Assembly: GCA_009917695.1 (NCBI GenBank)
Contig: JAACJG010000007.1
Coordinates: 37,750-101,749 of the forward strand
Source: Candidatus Rifleibacterium amylolyticum
Lineage (GTDB): Bacteria; Muiribacteriota; Ozemobacteria; Ozemobacterales; Ozemobacteraceae
DNA: 64,000 bases
Direction of reading: 5' to 3'
Part shown: positions 43,235-52,136 of the stretch, piece by piece
How positions within the stretch are numbered: the first letter of the stretch is position 1
Layout: the number at the start of each line of letters is the position of its first letter
Notes under the pieces: generated by a model
The model's input: the letters and a program-made list of their open reading frames with translations, nothing else
What the model was told of the DNA's origin: nothing
Databases searched by the model: none
Position numbers and translations under genes: made by a program

Positions 43235-43969
43235 ATGAATAATTCAAACAAAGATCGAATATTTGCAGAAACCATAAGTAAACCGCAGGACTTCGTTTTT
43301 GACGAAAAGGTAGCAGCAGTCTTTCCTGACATGCTGCTGCGCTCGATTCCGGGGTATCCGGCGATCATCGGCATGATCGAAACACTGACCAGCCAGTTCG
43401 CCCAGAGCGGCTCACGCCTCTACGATCTTGGCTGCTCACTGGGTGCCAGTGCACAGGCCATGCAGAAAGGTCTCAAAGCTGAATCCTGCCAGATTATCGC
43501 AATAGACAATTCCCCGGCTATGATCGAAAAATGCCGGCAACAGCCGCAAAATAGCAAAGCGCCGGCAAAAATAGACTACATTTGCGAAGACATTCTTAAC
43601 AGCGATATTGTCGAAGCTTCTGTCGTAGTGATGAATTTTACTCTACAGTTCGTCGAACCGGCCAGACGTTGCGCACTTCTCGACCGTATCCATGCCGGCA
43701 TGCTGCCAGATGGCATTCTGATTCTGTCAGAAAAGGTTCAGTTTGCCGACCCCGACGTTAACGAACTGCTGATCGAAGTCTACCACGCATTCAAAAAGGC
43801 CAACGGTTACAGCGAACTTGAGATCAGTCAGAAACGCGCTGCGCTCGAAAAGGTACTGATTCCCGAGACCATCCGCGAACACCGTGACCGCTTGATCAGA
43901 GCCGGGTTTAAAAGCGCTGACGTCTGGTTTCAGTGCTTCAATTTCATGTCGATGCTGGCGATAAAATGA
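43235..43969 (+). CDS. cmoA: Carboxy-S-adenosyl-L-methionine synthase
   Basis: ATG 43235 gives a 244-residue CmoA, matching the family length. An in-frame extension back to 42956 lies inside the previous gene and is rejected. Diagnostic segments are FDEKVAAVFPDMLLRSIPGYP, YDLGCSLGAS (SAM binding) and MNFTLQFVEPARR. CmoA converts SAM and prephenate to carboxy-SAM, the donor for wobble uridine modification. It overlaps cmoB by 4 bases (ATGA), so the two are co-translated. Confidence 0.95.
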   Translation: MNNSNKDRIFAETISKPQDFVFDEKVAAVFPDMLLRSIPGYPAIIGMIETLTSQFAQSGSRLYDLGCSLGASAQAMQKGLKAESCQIIAIDNSPAMIEKCRQQPQNSKAPAKIDYICEDILNSDIVEASVVVMNFTLQFVEPARRCALLDRIHAGMLPDGILILSEKVQFADPDVNELLIEVYHAFKKANGYSELEISQKRAALEKVLIPETIREHRDRLIRAGFKSADVWFQCFNFMSMLAIK

Positions 43970-44943
43970 GCAATAACTTTGATTTTGCGTCATTCTATGC
44001 CGCCCTTGCCCGCGCCGGTCTTGGAAAATGGCAATCGCAGTTCACTGCCGCAATCGAGCAGGCGCTGACAAAACGAGACGGCAACCTGGCAGCATGGCTG
44101 GCAGCGCTTCAAGAACTCCCCGACTTGCCTGACGCACTCTGCAATCTCGACCAGGCCGAAGTTACCGCCGGAAACCCTTTGTCTGCAGACAGTCCGGAAT
44201 TCATCCTTCTCAAAACCGCCCTGCTGCGACTGAAACCCTGGCGCAAGGGCCCGTTCAACCTGCATGGCGTCAGAATCGACAGCGAATGGCGCTCTGACCT
44301 CAAATGGGCAAGAGTTGCCCCGCACATCGCTGACCTGCACAACCGCATCATACTCGATGTCGGGTGCGGCAACGGTTACTATCTTATGCGCATGGCTGGA
44401 GCCGGAGCCAGAATCGCTGTTGGCATCGACCCGTCGCTGCTGTTTCTGGCGCAGTTCACAGCCGTGAACCGCTACTGCCGGCAAGACCGGGCATTTTTAC
44501 TGCCAATCGGCTTCGAACAGCTCCCTGAAGAAATGCAATGCTTCGATACGGTGTTTTCTATGGGAGTCTTTTATCACCGGCGCTCGCCCTTCGATTTTCT
44601 GCGAAGCCTGCGCATGCTGCTGCGGCAGGGCGGTGAACTGGTATTAGAAACACTGGTGATCGATGGCGACCAGAATACTGTGCTGGTTCCGCCTGATCGC
44701 TACGCCAGAATGAACAATGTCTGGTTTATTCCATCAGCAGAAGCAATGCTGACATGGCTTGCCAAAGCCGGATTTGCAGATGCCAGAATGGTCGATCTCT
44801 GCAAGACTACAGTTGAAGAACAGCGCTGTACCGAATGGATGCCGGGCGAGTCCCTGGAAATGTGCCTTGATAAGAACAACAACCTCACAATCGAAGGGCA
44901 TCCAGCACCGGCAAGAGCTGTTTTTGTCGCAAATCGCCCATAA
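43966..44943 (+). CDS. cmoB: tRNA U34 carboxymethyltransferase
   Basis: ATG 43966 overlaps the cmoA stop by 4 bases. The 325-residue product matches CmoB in length and motifs: KWARVAPHIADLHNRIILDVGCGNGYY, GIDPSLLFLAQF, FSMGVFYHRRSPFDFL and GGELVLETLVID. CmoB transfers the carboxymethyl group from carboxy-SAM to 5-hydroxyuridine at position 34 of tRNA, giving cmo5U and wider wobble decoding. A Q-salvage gene is also in this window. Confidence 0.96.
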   Translation: MSNNFDFASFYAALARAGLGKWQSQFTAAIEQALTKRDGNLAAWLAALQELPDLPDALCNLDQAEVTAGNPLSADSPEFILLKTALLRLKPWRKGPFNLHGVRIDSEWRSDLKWARVAPHIADLHNRIILDVGCGNGYYLMRMAGAGARIAVGIDPSLLFLAQFTAVNRYCRQDRAFLLPIGFEQLPEEMQCFDTVFSMGVFYHRRSPFDFLRSLRMLLRQGGELVLETLVIDGDQNTVLVPPDRYARMNNVWFIPSAEAMLTWLAKAGFADARMVDLCKTTVEEQRCTEWMPGESLEMCLDKNNNLTIEGHPAPARAVFVANRP

Positions 44944-45198
44944 AAAACGCCCTGTACATCAAAACAATTCAAAAATTCGCCTGAATTCGTGCTTGCGCAA
45001 GCTTCGTGCGTTTTTTCCGGCAGGAAAATCAAAAATCACTAAAATTCTCTATTATTTCTTTGCAAACGTCTCTAACAGCGTTTGACACCGGATTTTTTAT
45101 ATGGCATCTGTCAAGGTATAGTCAGGTTAGTACGTCCGCTGATGCGGATACTGAACGGCTGAAGTTCAACAAAAGCTGACAGAGGAGATCATTGTACC
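44944..45198. other. 255-base gap with small hairpins
   Basis: No gene is seen. It contains the palindrome GCTTGCGCAAGC (44991-45002) before a T6 tract at 45011-45016, possibly a weak terminator for cmoAB. There is also a hairpin CAAACG/CGTTTG (45063-45068 / 45079-45084) whose right arm overlaps a TTGACA (45082-45087) that could serve as a -35 box. No well-spaced -10 box was found. Confidence 0.4.
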
Positions 45199-45369
45199 GT
45201 GAAGAGTAACAAGCCATTTAAGTCTGGTCCTAAAAAACTGAAGGACGATTTTGACGAATACGAAGATACCAGCTACAAGAGTAAGGCAAAAAAGCCTAAA
45301 AAAATTCGTCGCGAAAATTTTGACGATGAAAATGACAAGCTTGATGATTTTGATGTATATTCGTACTGA
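45199..45369 (+). CDS. Small charged protein, 56 residues, unknown
   Basis: GTG 45199 follows an AGAGGAG at 45181-45187 (11-base spacing) and the frame closes with TGA at 45367-45369. The product has alternating basic and acidic patches (FKSGPKKLKDDFDEYED, then KKPKKIRRENFDDENDKLDD) and no hydrophobic core, so it is likely disordered or nucleic-acid/protein binding. It is 21 bases upstream of a secreted acidic-tailed protein in the same direction. It could be a chance frame, but its ribosome site and position support a real gene. Confidence 0.45.
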   Translation: MKSNKPFKSGPKKLKDDFDEYEDTSYKSKAKKPKKIRRENFDDENDKLDDFDVYSY

Positions 45370-45390
45370 GAAGTGCGAAAGGGGTAAGAC

Positions 45391-45849
45391 ATGAAAAAGA
45401 CGCTGGTGGTGTTCATTTGTCTGGTGATTTCTATTGGTATCTCTAATACGCTCTTGGCCGCAACGATATCTGGCCTTGTTACCGTGACCCGCGATGCAAG
45501 CAGAGCTATAGTCAGCGCTGTCATCGAAACCAACGATCGAGACAATTCCGGCGGTCAGGTGGTCTACAACCTGGTTATGGACGAGAACGGGCAGGCGATA
45601 GCCCAGCAGTATGAAAACAATGAAGTAAAAATCGAAGGTTCCGTCAACGGCAAGGACATAACCGCCGAAACCTGGTCGAGAATTAAACAGTCAGGCAGTT
45701 CAGGATCGACTTATAGTGAACCTGAGCCCGAACCCGAACCTGAAGAAGAAGTCGAAGAAGAAACAACAGAACCCGAAGAAGGCTCTGGTGAAGTCGAAGA
45801 AAAAAATACCGACGAAGAAACTGAAGAAGAGCCCACAGAAGAAGAATAA
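45391..45849 (+). CDS. Secreted protein with acidic Glu/Pro-rich tail
   Basis: A 152-residue protein with a signal peptide (KKTLVVFICLVISIGISNTLL, cleaved after AA). A small domain of about 75 residues (ISGLVTVTRDASRAIVSAVIE ... VKIEGSVNGKDITAETWSRI) resembles a short beta-rich repeat. It is followed by a tail of nearly pure Glu, Pro and Thr (about residues 110-152), likely disordered and calcium- or cation-binding. No family is recognised. A strong terminator follows. Confidence 0.68.
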   Translation: MKKTLVVFICLVISIGISNTLLAATISGLVTVTRDASRAIVSAVIETNDRDNSGGQVVYNLVMDENGQAIAQQYENNEVKIEGSVNGKDITAETWSRIKQSGSSGSTYSEPEPEPEPEEEVEEETTEPEEGSGEVEEKNTDEETEEEPTEEE

Positions 45850-45860
45850 ACTGAAATGTA

Positions 45861-45895
45861 AAAAAACCGCCCCGTTGCCGGGGCGGTTTTTTTTT
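45861..45895 (+). terminator. Strong terminator before the lysine cluster
   Basis: A perfect stem ACCGCCCCG/CGGGGCGGT (45866-45874 / 45879-45887) with a 4-base loop, preceded by A5 and followed by T8. It isolates the following lysine operon. Confidence 0.92.
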
Positions 45896-46228
45896 GCGGA
45901 AGTTCTCTGGTTAATATGTTAGACTTGCCACTATAAAGATATCCTGTTCTGGAGTGATTGAATTGTTAAGCGTCAATTTCAGCAGTATCAAAGCTTCGAC
46001 GCCTGGCAGGTTCACCCCTGCAGGCTGCAGCAGACAAGCTGCCAGGCCGGTTGCGCCGGCAATAGACGATCTGTACATCGCCCCGGTATTTTCAACTCCA
46101 CTCCGGCTTCTCAGGCAACAACCAGACACCTAGTCGCTTCTGTATTGCGCAATCAACCGGCCGCAATGGCTGGAAGAGATAAACCACAGCACAGCTTTTT
46201 GCAAAGCAGATTTCAGGAGGAATGAAAA
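45896..46228. other. 333-base leader region upstream of kat, no supported gene
   Basis: No convincing coding sequence is present; short frames on both strands (about 59 and 72 codons) lack conserved features. The region contains a nested inverted repeat: an outer 9-base stem GCCTGGCAG/CTGCCAGGC (46001-46009 / 46039-46047) with the alternative inner hairpin GCAGG/CCTGC (46006-46010 / 46017-46021), whose left arm overlaps the outer stem. It could form a structured leader RNA for the lysine operon or be a remnant of a lost gene. A good AGGAGG (46215-46220) precedes kat. No clear -35/-10 pair was found. Confidence 0.4.
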
Positions 46229-47482
46229 ATGTACGACGCACCGAAACTTAATCTGAGTAAAAGCATGAAAGAATTTGAGCACGGCAAAACCTGCACCCCT
46301 GGTGGCGTGCTCGGAATAAGAAGGCCTTACAATTTTGTCGAAGGTGAATACCCGATTTATTTCGAACATGGCAAAGGCGGCCGCATAACCGATATCGATG
46401 GCAATGAATATCTCGATTATCTATGCGCCTACGGCCCGATCATCATCGGTCATCGCGAAGAAGAAATCGACAACGCTGCGATCGAACAGATCAAGTCGAA
46501 AGGCTTTTGTTTTTCGCTCACTCAGTCGATCCAGAACCGCCTCGCCGACAAAATCAGATCACTGATAAAATGTGCTGAAATGGCGGTTTTTGTAAAAACC
46601 GGTTCTGACGCAACTACGCTGGCGACCAGAGTTGCCCGTGGTTATACCGGACGCAGCAAGATCATCCGCTGCGGCTACCACGGCTGGCACGACTGGTGTG
46701 TCGAAGTCAAGGGCGGCATTCCTGCCAAGCTCTACGAAGACGTTCTTGAATTTCATTACAATCACCTCGACCAGCTCGAAGATCTGCTCAAGAAGCACGG
46801 CAGCGATGTTGCCGGCATCATTGTCACTCCGATCGGTCACCCACTTGCCGAACAGTGTGAATATCCCAAACCCGGTTTTCTCGAAGGCGTCAGAAGCCTC
46901 GCTGACAAATACGGCGCGGTTCTGATATTCGATGAGATCCGCACTGGCTTCAGAGTCGATATGGGCGGGGCCCAGACCCTGTTCAATGTCACCCCCGACC
47001 TGGCTGCTTTTGGCAAGGCAATGGCGAATGGCTACCCGATCAGCGCCTGTGTCGGCAAAGCCCAGTTCATGAAAAAGATCGAAAAGGAAGTTTTCGTTTC
47101 ATCGACCTTCTTCCCGAACAGCGTTGAATTCGCGGCGGCACTCAAGACACTCGAGCTGCTCGAACGCGACAAGGTTCTTGATGTTATCAAAAAGAAGGGC
47201 GAATGGTTCAATGCCGAACTCGCAAAAATCACCGCGAAGCATAAGGTCGAAACCGAGCTTTCGCCGGTGCCGCAGATGCCTTTCGTCACTTTCAAGAAAA
47301 ATGCTGACAAAACCTATAAGGAAATGCGCAAAGACTTTTACACTCAGCTGATCAGACGCAAAGTCTTTCTGCAGCCATATCATCACGGCTACATCTGCTA
47401 TCGCCATACCGACGAAGACCTCAAATACACACTCGAAGCCATTGATCAGGCCCTTTCCTTCATCGATCAGAAAAAATACTGA
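46229..47482 (+). CDS. kat: Class III aminotransferase, probable 3-aminobutyryl-CoA transaminase
   Basis: The 417-residue protein is a PLP fold-type I aminotransferase of the GSA-aminotransferase/class III group. It has KTGSDATTLATRVARG, the PLP-contacting Asp in IFDEIRTGF and Lys263 in FGKAMANGYPI as Schiff-base lysine. It opens a lysine fermentation operon, 10 bases before kce. An enzyme called Kat, described from Cloacimonas-like bacteria, transaminates 3-aminobutyryl-CoA with 2-oxoglutarate to acetoacetyl-CoA and glutamate, replacing the ammonia lyase Kal. No kal gene lies in this cluster. Fold assignment is strong; the specific reaction is inferred from context. Confidence 0.78.
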   Translation: MYDAPKLNLSKSMKEFEHGKTCTPGGVLGIRRPYNFVEGEYPIYFEHGKGGRITDIDGNEYLDYLCAYGPIIIGHREEEIDNAAIEQIKSKGFCFSLTQSIQNRLADKIRSLIKCAEMAVFVKTGSDATTLATRVARGYTGRSKIIRCGYHGWHDWCVEVKGGIPAKLYEDVLEFHYNHLDQLEDLLKKHGSDVAGIIVTPIGHPLAEQCEYPKPGFLEGVRSLADKYGAVLIFDEIRTGFRVDMGGAQTLFNVTPDLAAFGKAMANGYPISACVGKAQFMKKIEKEVFVSSTFFPNSVEFAAALKTLELLERDKVLDVIKKKGEWFNAELAKITAKHKVETELSPVPQMPFVTFKKNADKTYKEMRKDFYTQLIRRKVFLQPYHHGYICYRHTDEDLKYTLEAIDQALSFIDQKKY

Positions 47483-47492
47483 GGAGTGAATC

Positions 47493-48317
47493 ATGTCTAA
47501 ACTCATCATTACCGCCGCCATATGCGGCGCCGAAGTGACCAAGGAAAACAATCCGGCTGTTCCTTATACGATCGAGGAAATAGCTCGCGAAGCCAAATCT
47601 GCCGCCGATGCCGGTGCCTCAATCATCCACCTGCACGTGCGCGAAGATGACGGAACCCCGACTCAGAGCGCCGCCCGTTTTAAACTGGCGATGGATGCCA
47701 TACGCAAGTGTTGCCCCGACGTCATCATTCAGCCGTCGACTGGCGGCGCGGTCGGCATGTCGAATGAAGAGCGCCTGCAGCCCGTAACCCTGCTGCCGGA
47801 AATGGCTACTCTCGACTGTGGCACCGTGAATTTCGGCAAAGACGACATCTTCGTCAATTCTGAGAACACCATCATCGCTTTTGGCCAGAAGATGATCGAA
47901 CTCGGCGTCAAACCCGAAGTTGAAGTCTTCGATAAAGGCATGATCGATACCGCAATAAGGCTGCAGGCAAAAGGCTATATCAAAGCGCCGATGCACTTCA
48001 ACTTCGTCCTCGGTGTTACCGGTGGCATCAGCGCCACCATGCGCGACCTCGTGTTCATGCAGGGCAGCATTCCTGCTGGCAGCACCTTCACTGTTTCCGG
48101 CATGGGCCGGGCAGCATTTCAGATGGCTGCCGCCTCGATCGTTGCCGGCGGCCACGTGCGCGTCGGTTTTGAAGATAACACCTATCTCGCCAAAGGAGTC
48201 CAGGCAAAATCAAACGGAGAACTCGTAGCCAAAGCCGTGCGCATTGCCAAAGAACTCGGCCGCGAAATCGCTACTCCAGCCGAAGCCCGTGAAATCCTGG
48301 GACTCAAAGCCCGCTGA
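47493..48317 (+). CDS. kce: 3-keto-5-aminohexanoate cleavage enzyme
   Basis: A 274-residue protein of the BKACE (DUF849) family. It cleaves 3-keto-5-aminohexanoate with acetyl-CoA to acetoacetate and 3-aminobutyryl-CoA. Zinc-ligand histidines His46 and His48 (IIHLHVRED) match the numbering known for Kce, and Glu227 in VGFEDN is the late ligand. The TIM-barrel pattern is intact. GAGGAG precedes ATG 47493, 10 bases after kat. Confidence 0.95.
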   Translation: MSKLIITAAICGAEVTKENNPAVPYTIEEIAREAKSAADAGASIIHLHVREDDGTPTQSAARFKLAMDAIRKCCPDVIIQPSTGGAVGMSNEERLQPVTLLPEMATLDCGTVNFGKDDIFVNSENTIIAFGQKMIELGVKPEVEVFDKGMIDTAIRLQAKGYIKAPMHFNFVLGVTGGISATMRDLVFMQGSIPAGSTFTVSGMGRAAFQMAAASIVAGGHVRVGFEDNTYLAKGVQAKSNGELVAKAVRIAKELGREIATPAEAREILGLKAR

Positions 48318-48351
48318 CAGTCTCAGCCAAATTACCAGAAAGGTTTGACAG

Positions 48352-49011
48352 ATGTTTCATAAGTTAATAGACAGAAAAGGTTTTTCAGATCTGCTCAAAG
48401 ACGACATGACCATCATGATCGGCGGTTTTCTCGCCTGTGGAACGCCTGAAACTCTCGTCGATATAATCCTCGAAAAAGGGGTTAAGAACCTGACGATTAT
48501 CTGCAACGACACGGCTTTTGCCGACAAGGGCCTTGGCCGTCTTATCGCTGCCCGGCAGGTTTCTCATGTTATCACTTCGCACATTGGCACCAACGTCGAA
48601 ACCGGCAAACAGATGGTCGAAGGCTCGATCAAGGTCGATCTCGTTCCGCAGGGAACGCTGGTCGAGCGTATTCGCTGCGCCGGCGCCGGCCTTGGTGGCG
48701 TTCTCACCCCTACCGGCGTCGGTACGATCGTCGAAGAAGGCAAACAGAAAATGACCGTAGAAGGAGTCGACTACCTGCTCGAACTGCCTTTGCGGGCCGA
48801 ACTGGCACTGATCGGCGGCAGTATCGTCGACAAAGCCGGCAATGTTGTCTATAACGCGACGACCCGCAACTTCAACCCGATCATGGCCATGGCCGCCGAC
48901 ACGGTTGTCGTCGAGGCTCAGAAACTTGTGGAAATCGGCGAAATTCAGCCGGAACTGGTAATGACTCCGTCGCCGCTGGTTAACCACATTTTCGTGTCGG
49001 AAAAACGCTGA
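48352..49011 (+). CDS. atoD: Acetoacetate/butyrate CoA-transferase subunit alpha
   Basis: A 219-residue subunit A of a 3-oxoacid/short-chain CoA-transferase. It shows GGFLACGTPETLVDIILEKGVKNLTIICND and TPTGVGTIVEEGKQ (the oxyanion and CoA-binding strands). It pairs with the beta subunit encoded 17 bases downstream. In lysine fermenters this enzyme moves CoA between butyryl-CoA or acetyl-CoA and acetoacetate. Here, with a Kat-type route, the CoA donor may differ from butyryl-CoA. The length matches AtoD. Confidence 0.92.
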   Translation: MFHKLIDRKGFSDLLKDDMTIMIGGFLACGTPETLVDIILEKGVKNLTIICNDTAFADKGLGRLIAARQVSHVITSHIGTNVETGKQMVEGSIKVDLVPQGTLVERIRCAGAGLGGVLTPTGVGTIVEEGKQKMTVEGVDYLLELPLRAELALIGGSIVDKAGNVVYNATTRNFNPIMAMAADTVVVEAQKLVEIGEIQPELVMTPSPLVNHIFVSEKR

Positions 49012-49028
49012 GAGCAGGGAGAAGAAAA

Positions 49029-49694
49029 ATGATAGAAGATATCAACCTCGCCAAAACCATCATAGCGAAGCGCATTGCCCGCGAATTCAAAGATAACCAG
49101 CTGGTCAACCTCGGCATTGGCCTGCCAACTCTTGTAGCCAACCATATTCCAGCCGGCATCAACGTTATTTTTCAATCGGAAAATGGCATTATCGGTATGG
49201 GCCCGGCTCCCCAGCCAGGCCATGAAAACCCCGACATCACCAATGCCGGTGGCGCGCTGGTTACTGTATTGCCTTATGGCTGCTACTTTGACACCGCCAT
49301 GTCTTTCGCCCTGATTCGCGGCAAACACGTAGAATATACCGTTCTTGGCGCTCTTGAAGTCGATCAGGAAGGCAGTCTCGCCAGCTGGATCATTCCCGGC
49401 AAAAAAGTTCCCGGAATGGGCGGCGCCATGGATCTCGTCGTCGGTGCCAAAAATGTCATAGTTTCGACTCTGCATACCGAACGCGGCAAGCCCAAGATCT
49501 TGAAGAAGTGCAGTCTGCCGCTTACCGCCAAGCATGTGGTCAACATGATCGTCACCGAACTCGCCGTCTTCAGGGTAACGCCCGGCGGCCTGGCGCTGAT
49601 CGAAGTCAACAAGGACAGCAGCGTCGATGAAATCAGAGCCAATACCGCCGCCGATTTCATCGTCGCCGACAACCTCAAAACCATGGAATTGTAA
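49029..49694 (+). CDS. atoA: Acetoacetate/butyrate CoA-transferase subunit beta
   Basis: A 221-residue subunit B. It contains the catalytic glutamate in SENGIIGMGP (about residue 55), forming the glutamyl-CoA intermediate, plus GGHVEYTVLGALEVDQ-type and GMGGAMDLVVGAKN segments of the family. It follows atoD closely with AGGGAG before the ATG. Together they form the heteromeric CoA-transferase that activates acetoacetate made by Kce. Confidence 0.94.
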   Translation: MIEDINLAKTIIAKRIAREFKDNQLVNLGIGLPTLVANHIPAGINVIFQSENGIIGMGPAPQPGHENPDITNAGGALVTVLPYGCYFDTAMSFALIRGKHVEYTVLGALEVDQEGSLASWIIPGKKVPGMGGAMDLVVGAKNVIVSTLHTERGKPKILKKCSLPLTAKHVVNMIVTELAVFRVTPGGLALIEVNKDSSVDEIRANTAADFIVADNLKTMEL

Positions 49695-49782
49695 CGCATA
49701 AAGCTTTATTTTCTTTTGTACCATTGGTATATTGTCAGTCAGAAAAAGTTCACACTAACTTTTATTTAATACGCAAGGAGAA

Positions 49783-50826
49783 ATGATCGTGAAAAAAGGT
49801 TGCCCCTACGGAACGCACCGAGTTATCGAACCCAAAGGCGTGCTGCCGCAGCCCGCAGACAAAATCGACAACACCATGGAAATCTACGACAATGAAGTCC
49901 TCATTGACGTACAGACCCTCAACGTCGATTCTGCCAGCTTCACCCAGATCGAGAAGCAGGCCAACGGCGATATCGAAGAAATCAAGAAAATCATGAAAGG
50001 CCTTGTCGCCAAACAGGGCAAACATAAAAACCCGGTTACCGGTTCAGGCGGCATGCTGATTGGCACCGTTAAAGAAATCGGCCCGGCTCTCAAAGGCAAA
50101 ACCGACCTCAAGGTTGGCGACAAGATCGCCACACTCGTTTCGCTCTCGCTGACCCCGCTGGTCATCGAAGAAATTCTCGAAGTCAGACCCGACATCGACC
50201 AGGTTGACATCAAGGGCCAGGCCATTCTGTTCGAAAGCGGCATCTATGCCGTTCTTCCCAAAGACATGCCCGAAACCCTTGCCCTCTCGGTTCTCGACGT
50301 GGCCGGCGCCCCCGCTCAGGCAGCCAAACTGGTAAAACCCGGTGACACTGTTGTCGTTATCGGTGGCGGCGGTAAATCAGGCATGCTCTGCCTGTATGAA
50401 GCCAAAAAGCGCGCCGGCGTTACCGGCAAGATCATCTGCGTCGGCGGCAGCCCCAAGAGCACAGAGCGTGCAAAAAGCCTGAACCTCGCTGATGTCTATT
50501 TCCCGGCTGACGCTACCAATGCCGTTGAAATGTATAACAAGATCATGGAACACACTGACGGCAAGCTGGCTGATCTGGTCATCAACTGCGTCAATATTCC
50601 CAACACCGAAATGGCAAGCATTCTGTCGTGCAGAGACGGTGGAACTGTGTATTTCTTCAGCATGGCCACCAGCTTCACCCAGGCCGCTCTTGGCGCCGAA
50701 GGCGTTGGCAAAGATGTCAACATGATCATCGGCAACGGTTACTCAAAGGGCCACGCCGCAATAGCTCTGCAGCTTATGCGCGAAAGTCCTGAACTGCGCA
50801 AGCTTTTCGAAGAAATGTTCTGCTGA
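49783..50826 (+). CDS. kdd: L-erythro-3,5-diaminohexanoate dehydrogenase
   Basis: A 347-residue enzyme with an MDR-type organisation. The N-terminal region (GCPYGTHRVIEPKGVLPQ) and the NAD-binding Rossmann motif VVIGGGGKSGMLCL (about 190) match Kdd. It oxidatively deaminates 3,5-diaminohexanoate to 3-keto-5-aminohexanoate with NAD. CAAGGAG precedes ATG 49783. The 88-base gap before it contains an AT-rich inverted repeat (49744-49750 / 49757-49763) that is a possible control site. Confidence 0.94.
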   Translation: MIVKKGCPYGTHRVIEPKGVLPQPADKIDNTMEIYDNEVLIDVQTLNVDSASFTQIEKQANGDIEEIKKIMKGLVAKQGKHKNPVTGSGGMLIGTVKEIGPALKGKTDLKVGDKIATLVSLSLTPLVIEEILEVRPDIDQVDIKGQAILFESGIYAVLPKDMPETLALSVLDVAGAPAQAAKLVKPGDTVVVIGGGGKSGMLCLYEAKKRAGVTGKIICVGGSPKSTERAKSLNLADVYFPADATNAVEMYNKIMEHTDGKLADLVINCVNIPNTEMASILSCRDGGTVYFFSMATSFTQAALGAEGVGKDVNMIIGNGYSKGHAAIALQLMRESPELRKLFEEMFC

Positions 50827-50861
50827 GGTAAATACGCGCCCGGCAGAGAAAGGAACCTGCT

Positions 50862-52133
50862 TTGAACAGCAAATACACCAGGGATGAACACCTGCAACGT
50901 CGCCGCAAATTGTTTCCGGAAGTCAGTGATGCTGACTGGAACGACTGGAAATGGCAGGTAAAAAACCGTATCGAAACCGTCGAGGAGCTCAGCAAGTATA
51001 TCAAGCTCACCGGCAAGGAAATTGAAGGAATCAAAGATTGCCTTGCAACGCTGCGCATGGCGATCACTCCTTATTACCTGACTCTCATCGATCCGGACAA
51101 CCCGAACGATCCGGTGCGCAAACAGGCGATTCCAACCGGCTACGAACTCTACAAATCGCCAGCCGATCTCGAAGATCCGCTGCATGAAGATGGAGATTCG
51201 CCGGTTCCCGGACTGACTCATCGCTACCCCGACCGTGTACTTCTACTGGTGACCGACCAGTGTTCGATGTACTGCCGACATTGCACGAGACGGCGCTTCG
51301 CCGGTCAGAAAGACACGGCGATGCCCGCCAACAATATCGACAAGGCAATCGAATACATTGCAAAACACCCGCAGGTGCGCGACATTGTCGTCTCCGGCGG
51401 CGACCCGCTGCTGCTGGCCGACGGCAAACTCGAAGGCATACTCCAGAAGCTGCGCGCGATTCCGCATGTCGAAGTGATTCGCATCGGCACGCGAACGCCG
51501 GTGGTAATGCCGCAACGCATAACCACAGAGCTTTGCGATATGCTCAAAAAGTATCACCCGATCTGGCTCAACACGCATTACAATCACCCCAGAGAAATCA
51601 CCACTGACGCCGCCCGCGCCTGTGATCTGATCAGCATGGCAGGTATTCCGATCGGCAATCAGTCGGTGCTTCTTGCCGGGGTCAATGACTGCGTGCATGT
51701 CATGAAAAAGCTGGTACACGAACTCGCTAAAATCAGGGTCCGCCCGTATTACATCTATCAGTGCGACCTCTCCTATGGTCTGTCGCATTTCCGCACGCCG
51801 GTCGCCAAGGGCATCGAGATAATCGAAGCCCTGCGCGGCCACACCAGCGGCTTTTGCGTACCGACCTACGTTGTCGACGCGCCGGGCGGGGGCGGTAAGA
51901 TTCCGGTCATGCCCAACTACCTGATTTCGAGCGGCTACGAAAAGACCATTCTGCGCAACTACGAAGGCGTCATTACCTGCTACAACGAGCCTGATGGTTA
52001 CCGGCCAAGCTGCACCTGCGAAGCCTGTCAGAAAGGCAACGTCGAAATCGAAGGCATTGCCGGTTTGCACCAGGGCAAGATCTCTCTCGAACCAGCGGGA
52101 CTCAAACGTAAACAGCGCAGCAAAAAAGGCTGA
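50862..52133 (+). CDS. kamA: L-lysine 2,3-aminomutase
   Basis: The start is TTG 50862 with AAAGGA upstream; no in-frame ATG lies near. The 423-residue radical SAM/PLP enzyme has the 4Fe-4S motif Cys134-x3-Cys138-x2-Cys141 (CSMYCRHC) and PLP lysine Lys346 in GGGGKIPVMPNY. It converts L-lysine to beta-lysine, the first step of the pathway. The C-terminal Cys-rich segment (SCTCEACQKG) matches the zinc-binding end of family members. Confidence 0.96.
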   Translation: MNSKYTRDEHLQRRRKLFPEVSDADWNDWKWQVKNRIETVEELSKYIKLTGKEIEGIKDCLATLRMAITPYYLTLIDPDNPNDPVRKQAIPTGYELYKSPADLEDPLHEDGDSPVPGLTHRYPDRVLLLVTDQCSMYCRHCTRRRFAGQKDTAMPANNIDKAIEYIAKHPQVRDIVVSGGDPLLLADGKLEGILQKLRAIPHVEVIRIGTRTPVVMPQRITTELCDMLKKYHPIWLNTHYNHPREITTDAARACDLISMAGIPIGNQSVLLAGVNDCVHVMKKLVHELAKIRVRPYYIYQCDLSYGLSHFRTPVAKGIEIIEALRGHTSGFCVPTYVVDAPGGGGKIPVMPNYLISSGYEKTILRNYEGVITCYNEPDGYRPSCTCEACQKGNVEIEGIAGLHQGKISLEPAGLKRKQRSKKG

Positions 52134-52136
52134 AAC

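Noticed and set aside
46001..46047. Possible tRNA in the kat leader
   Set aside because: The inner hairpin has a loop resembling a T-arm, but no acceptor, D- or anticodon-arm can be built around it.
45911..46133. Short frames on both strands (72 codons minus, 59 codons plus) upstream of kat
   Set aside because: No recognisable motif or signal peptide. A weak resemblance to a reductase tail was not convincing, and hairpins fill the same region.
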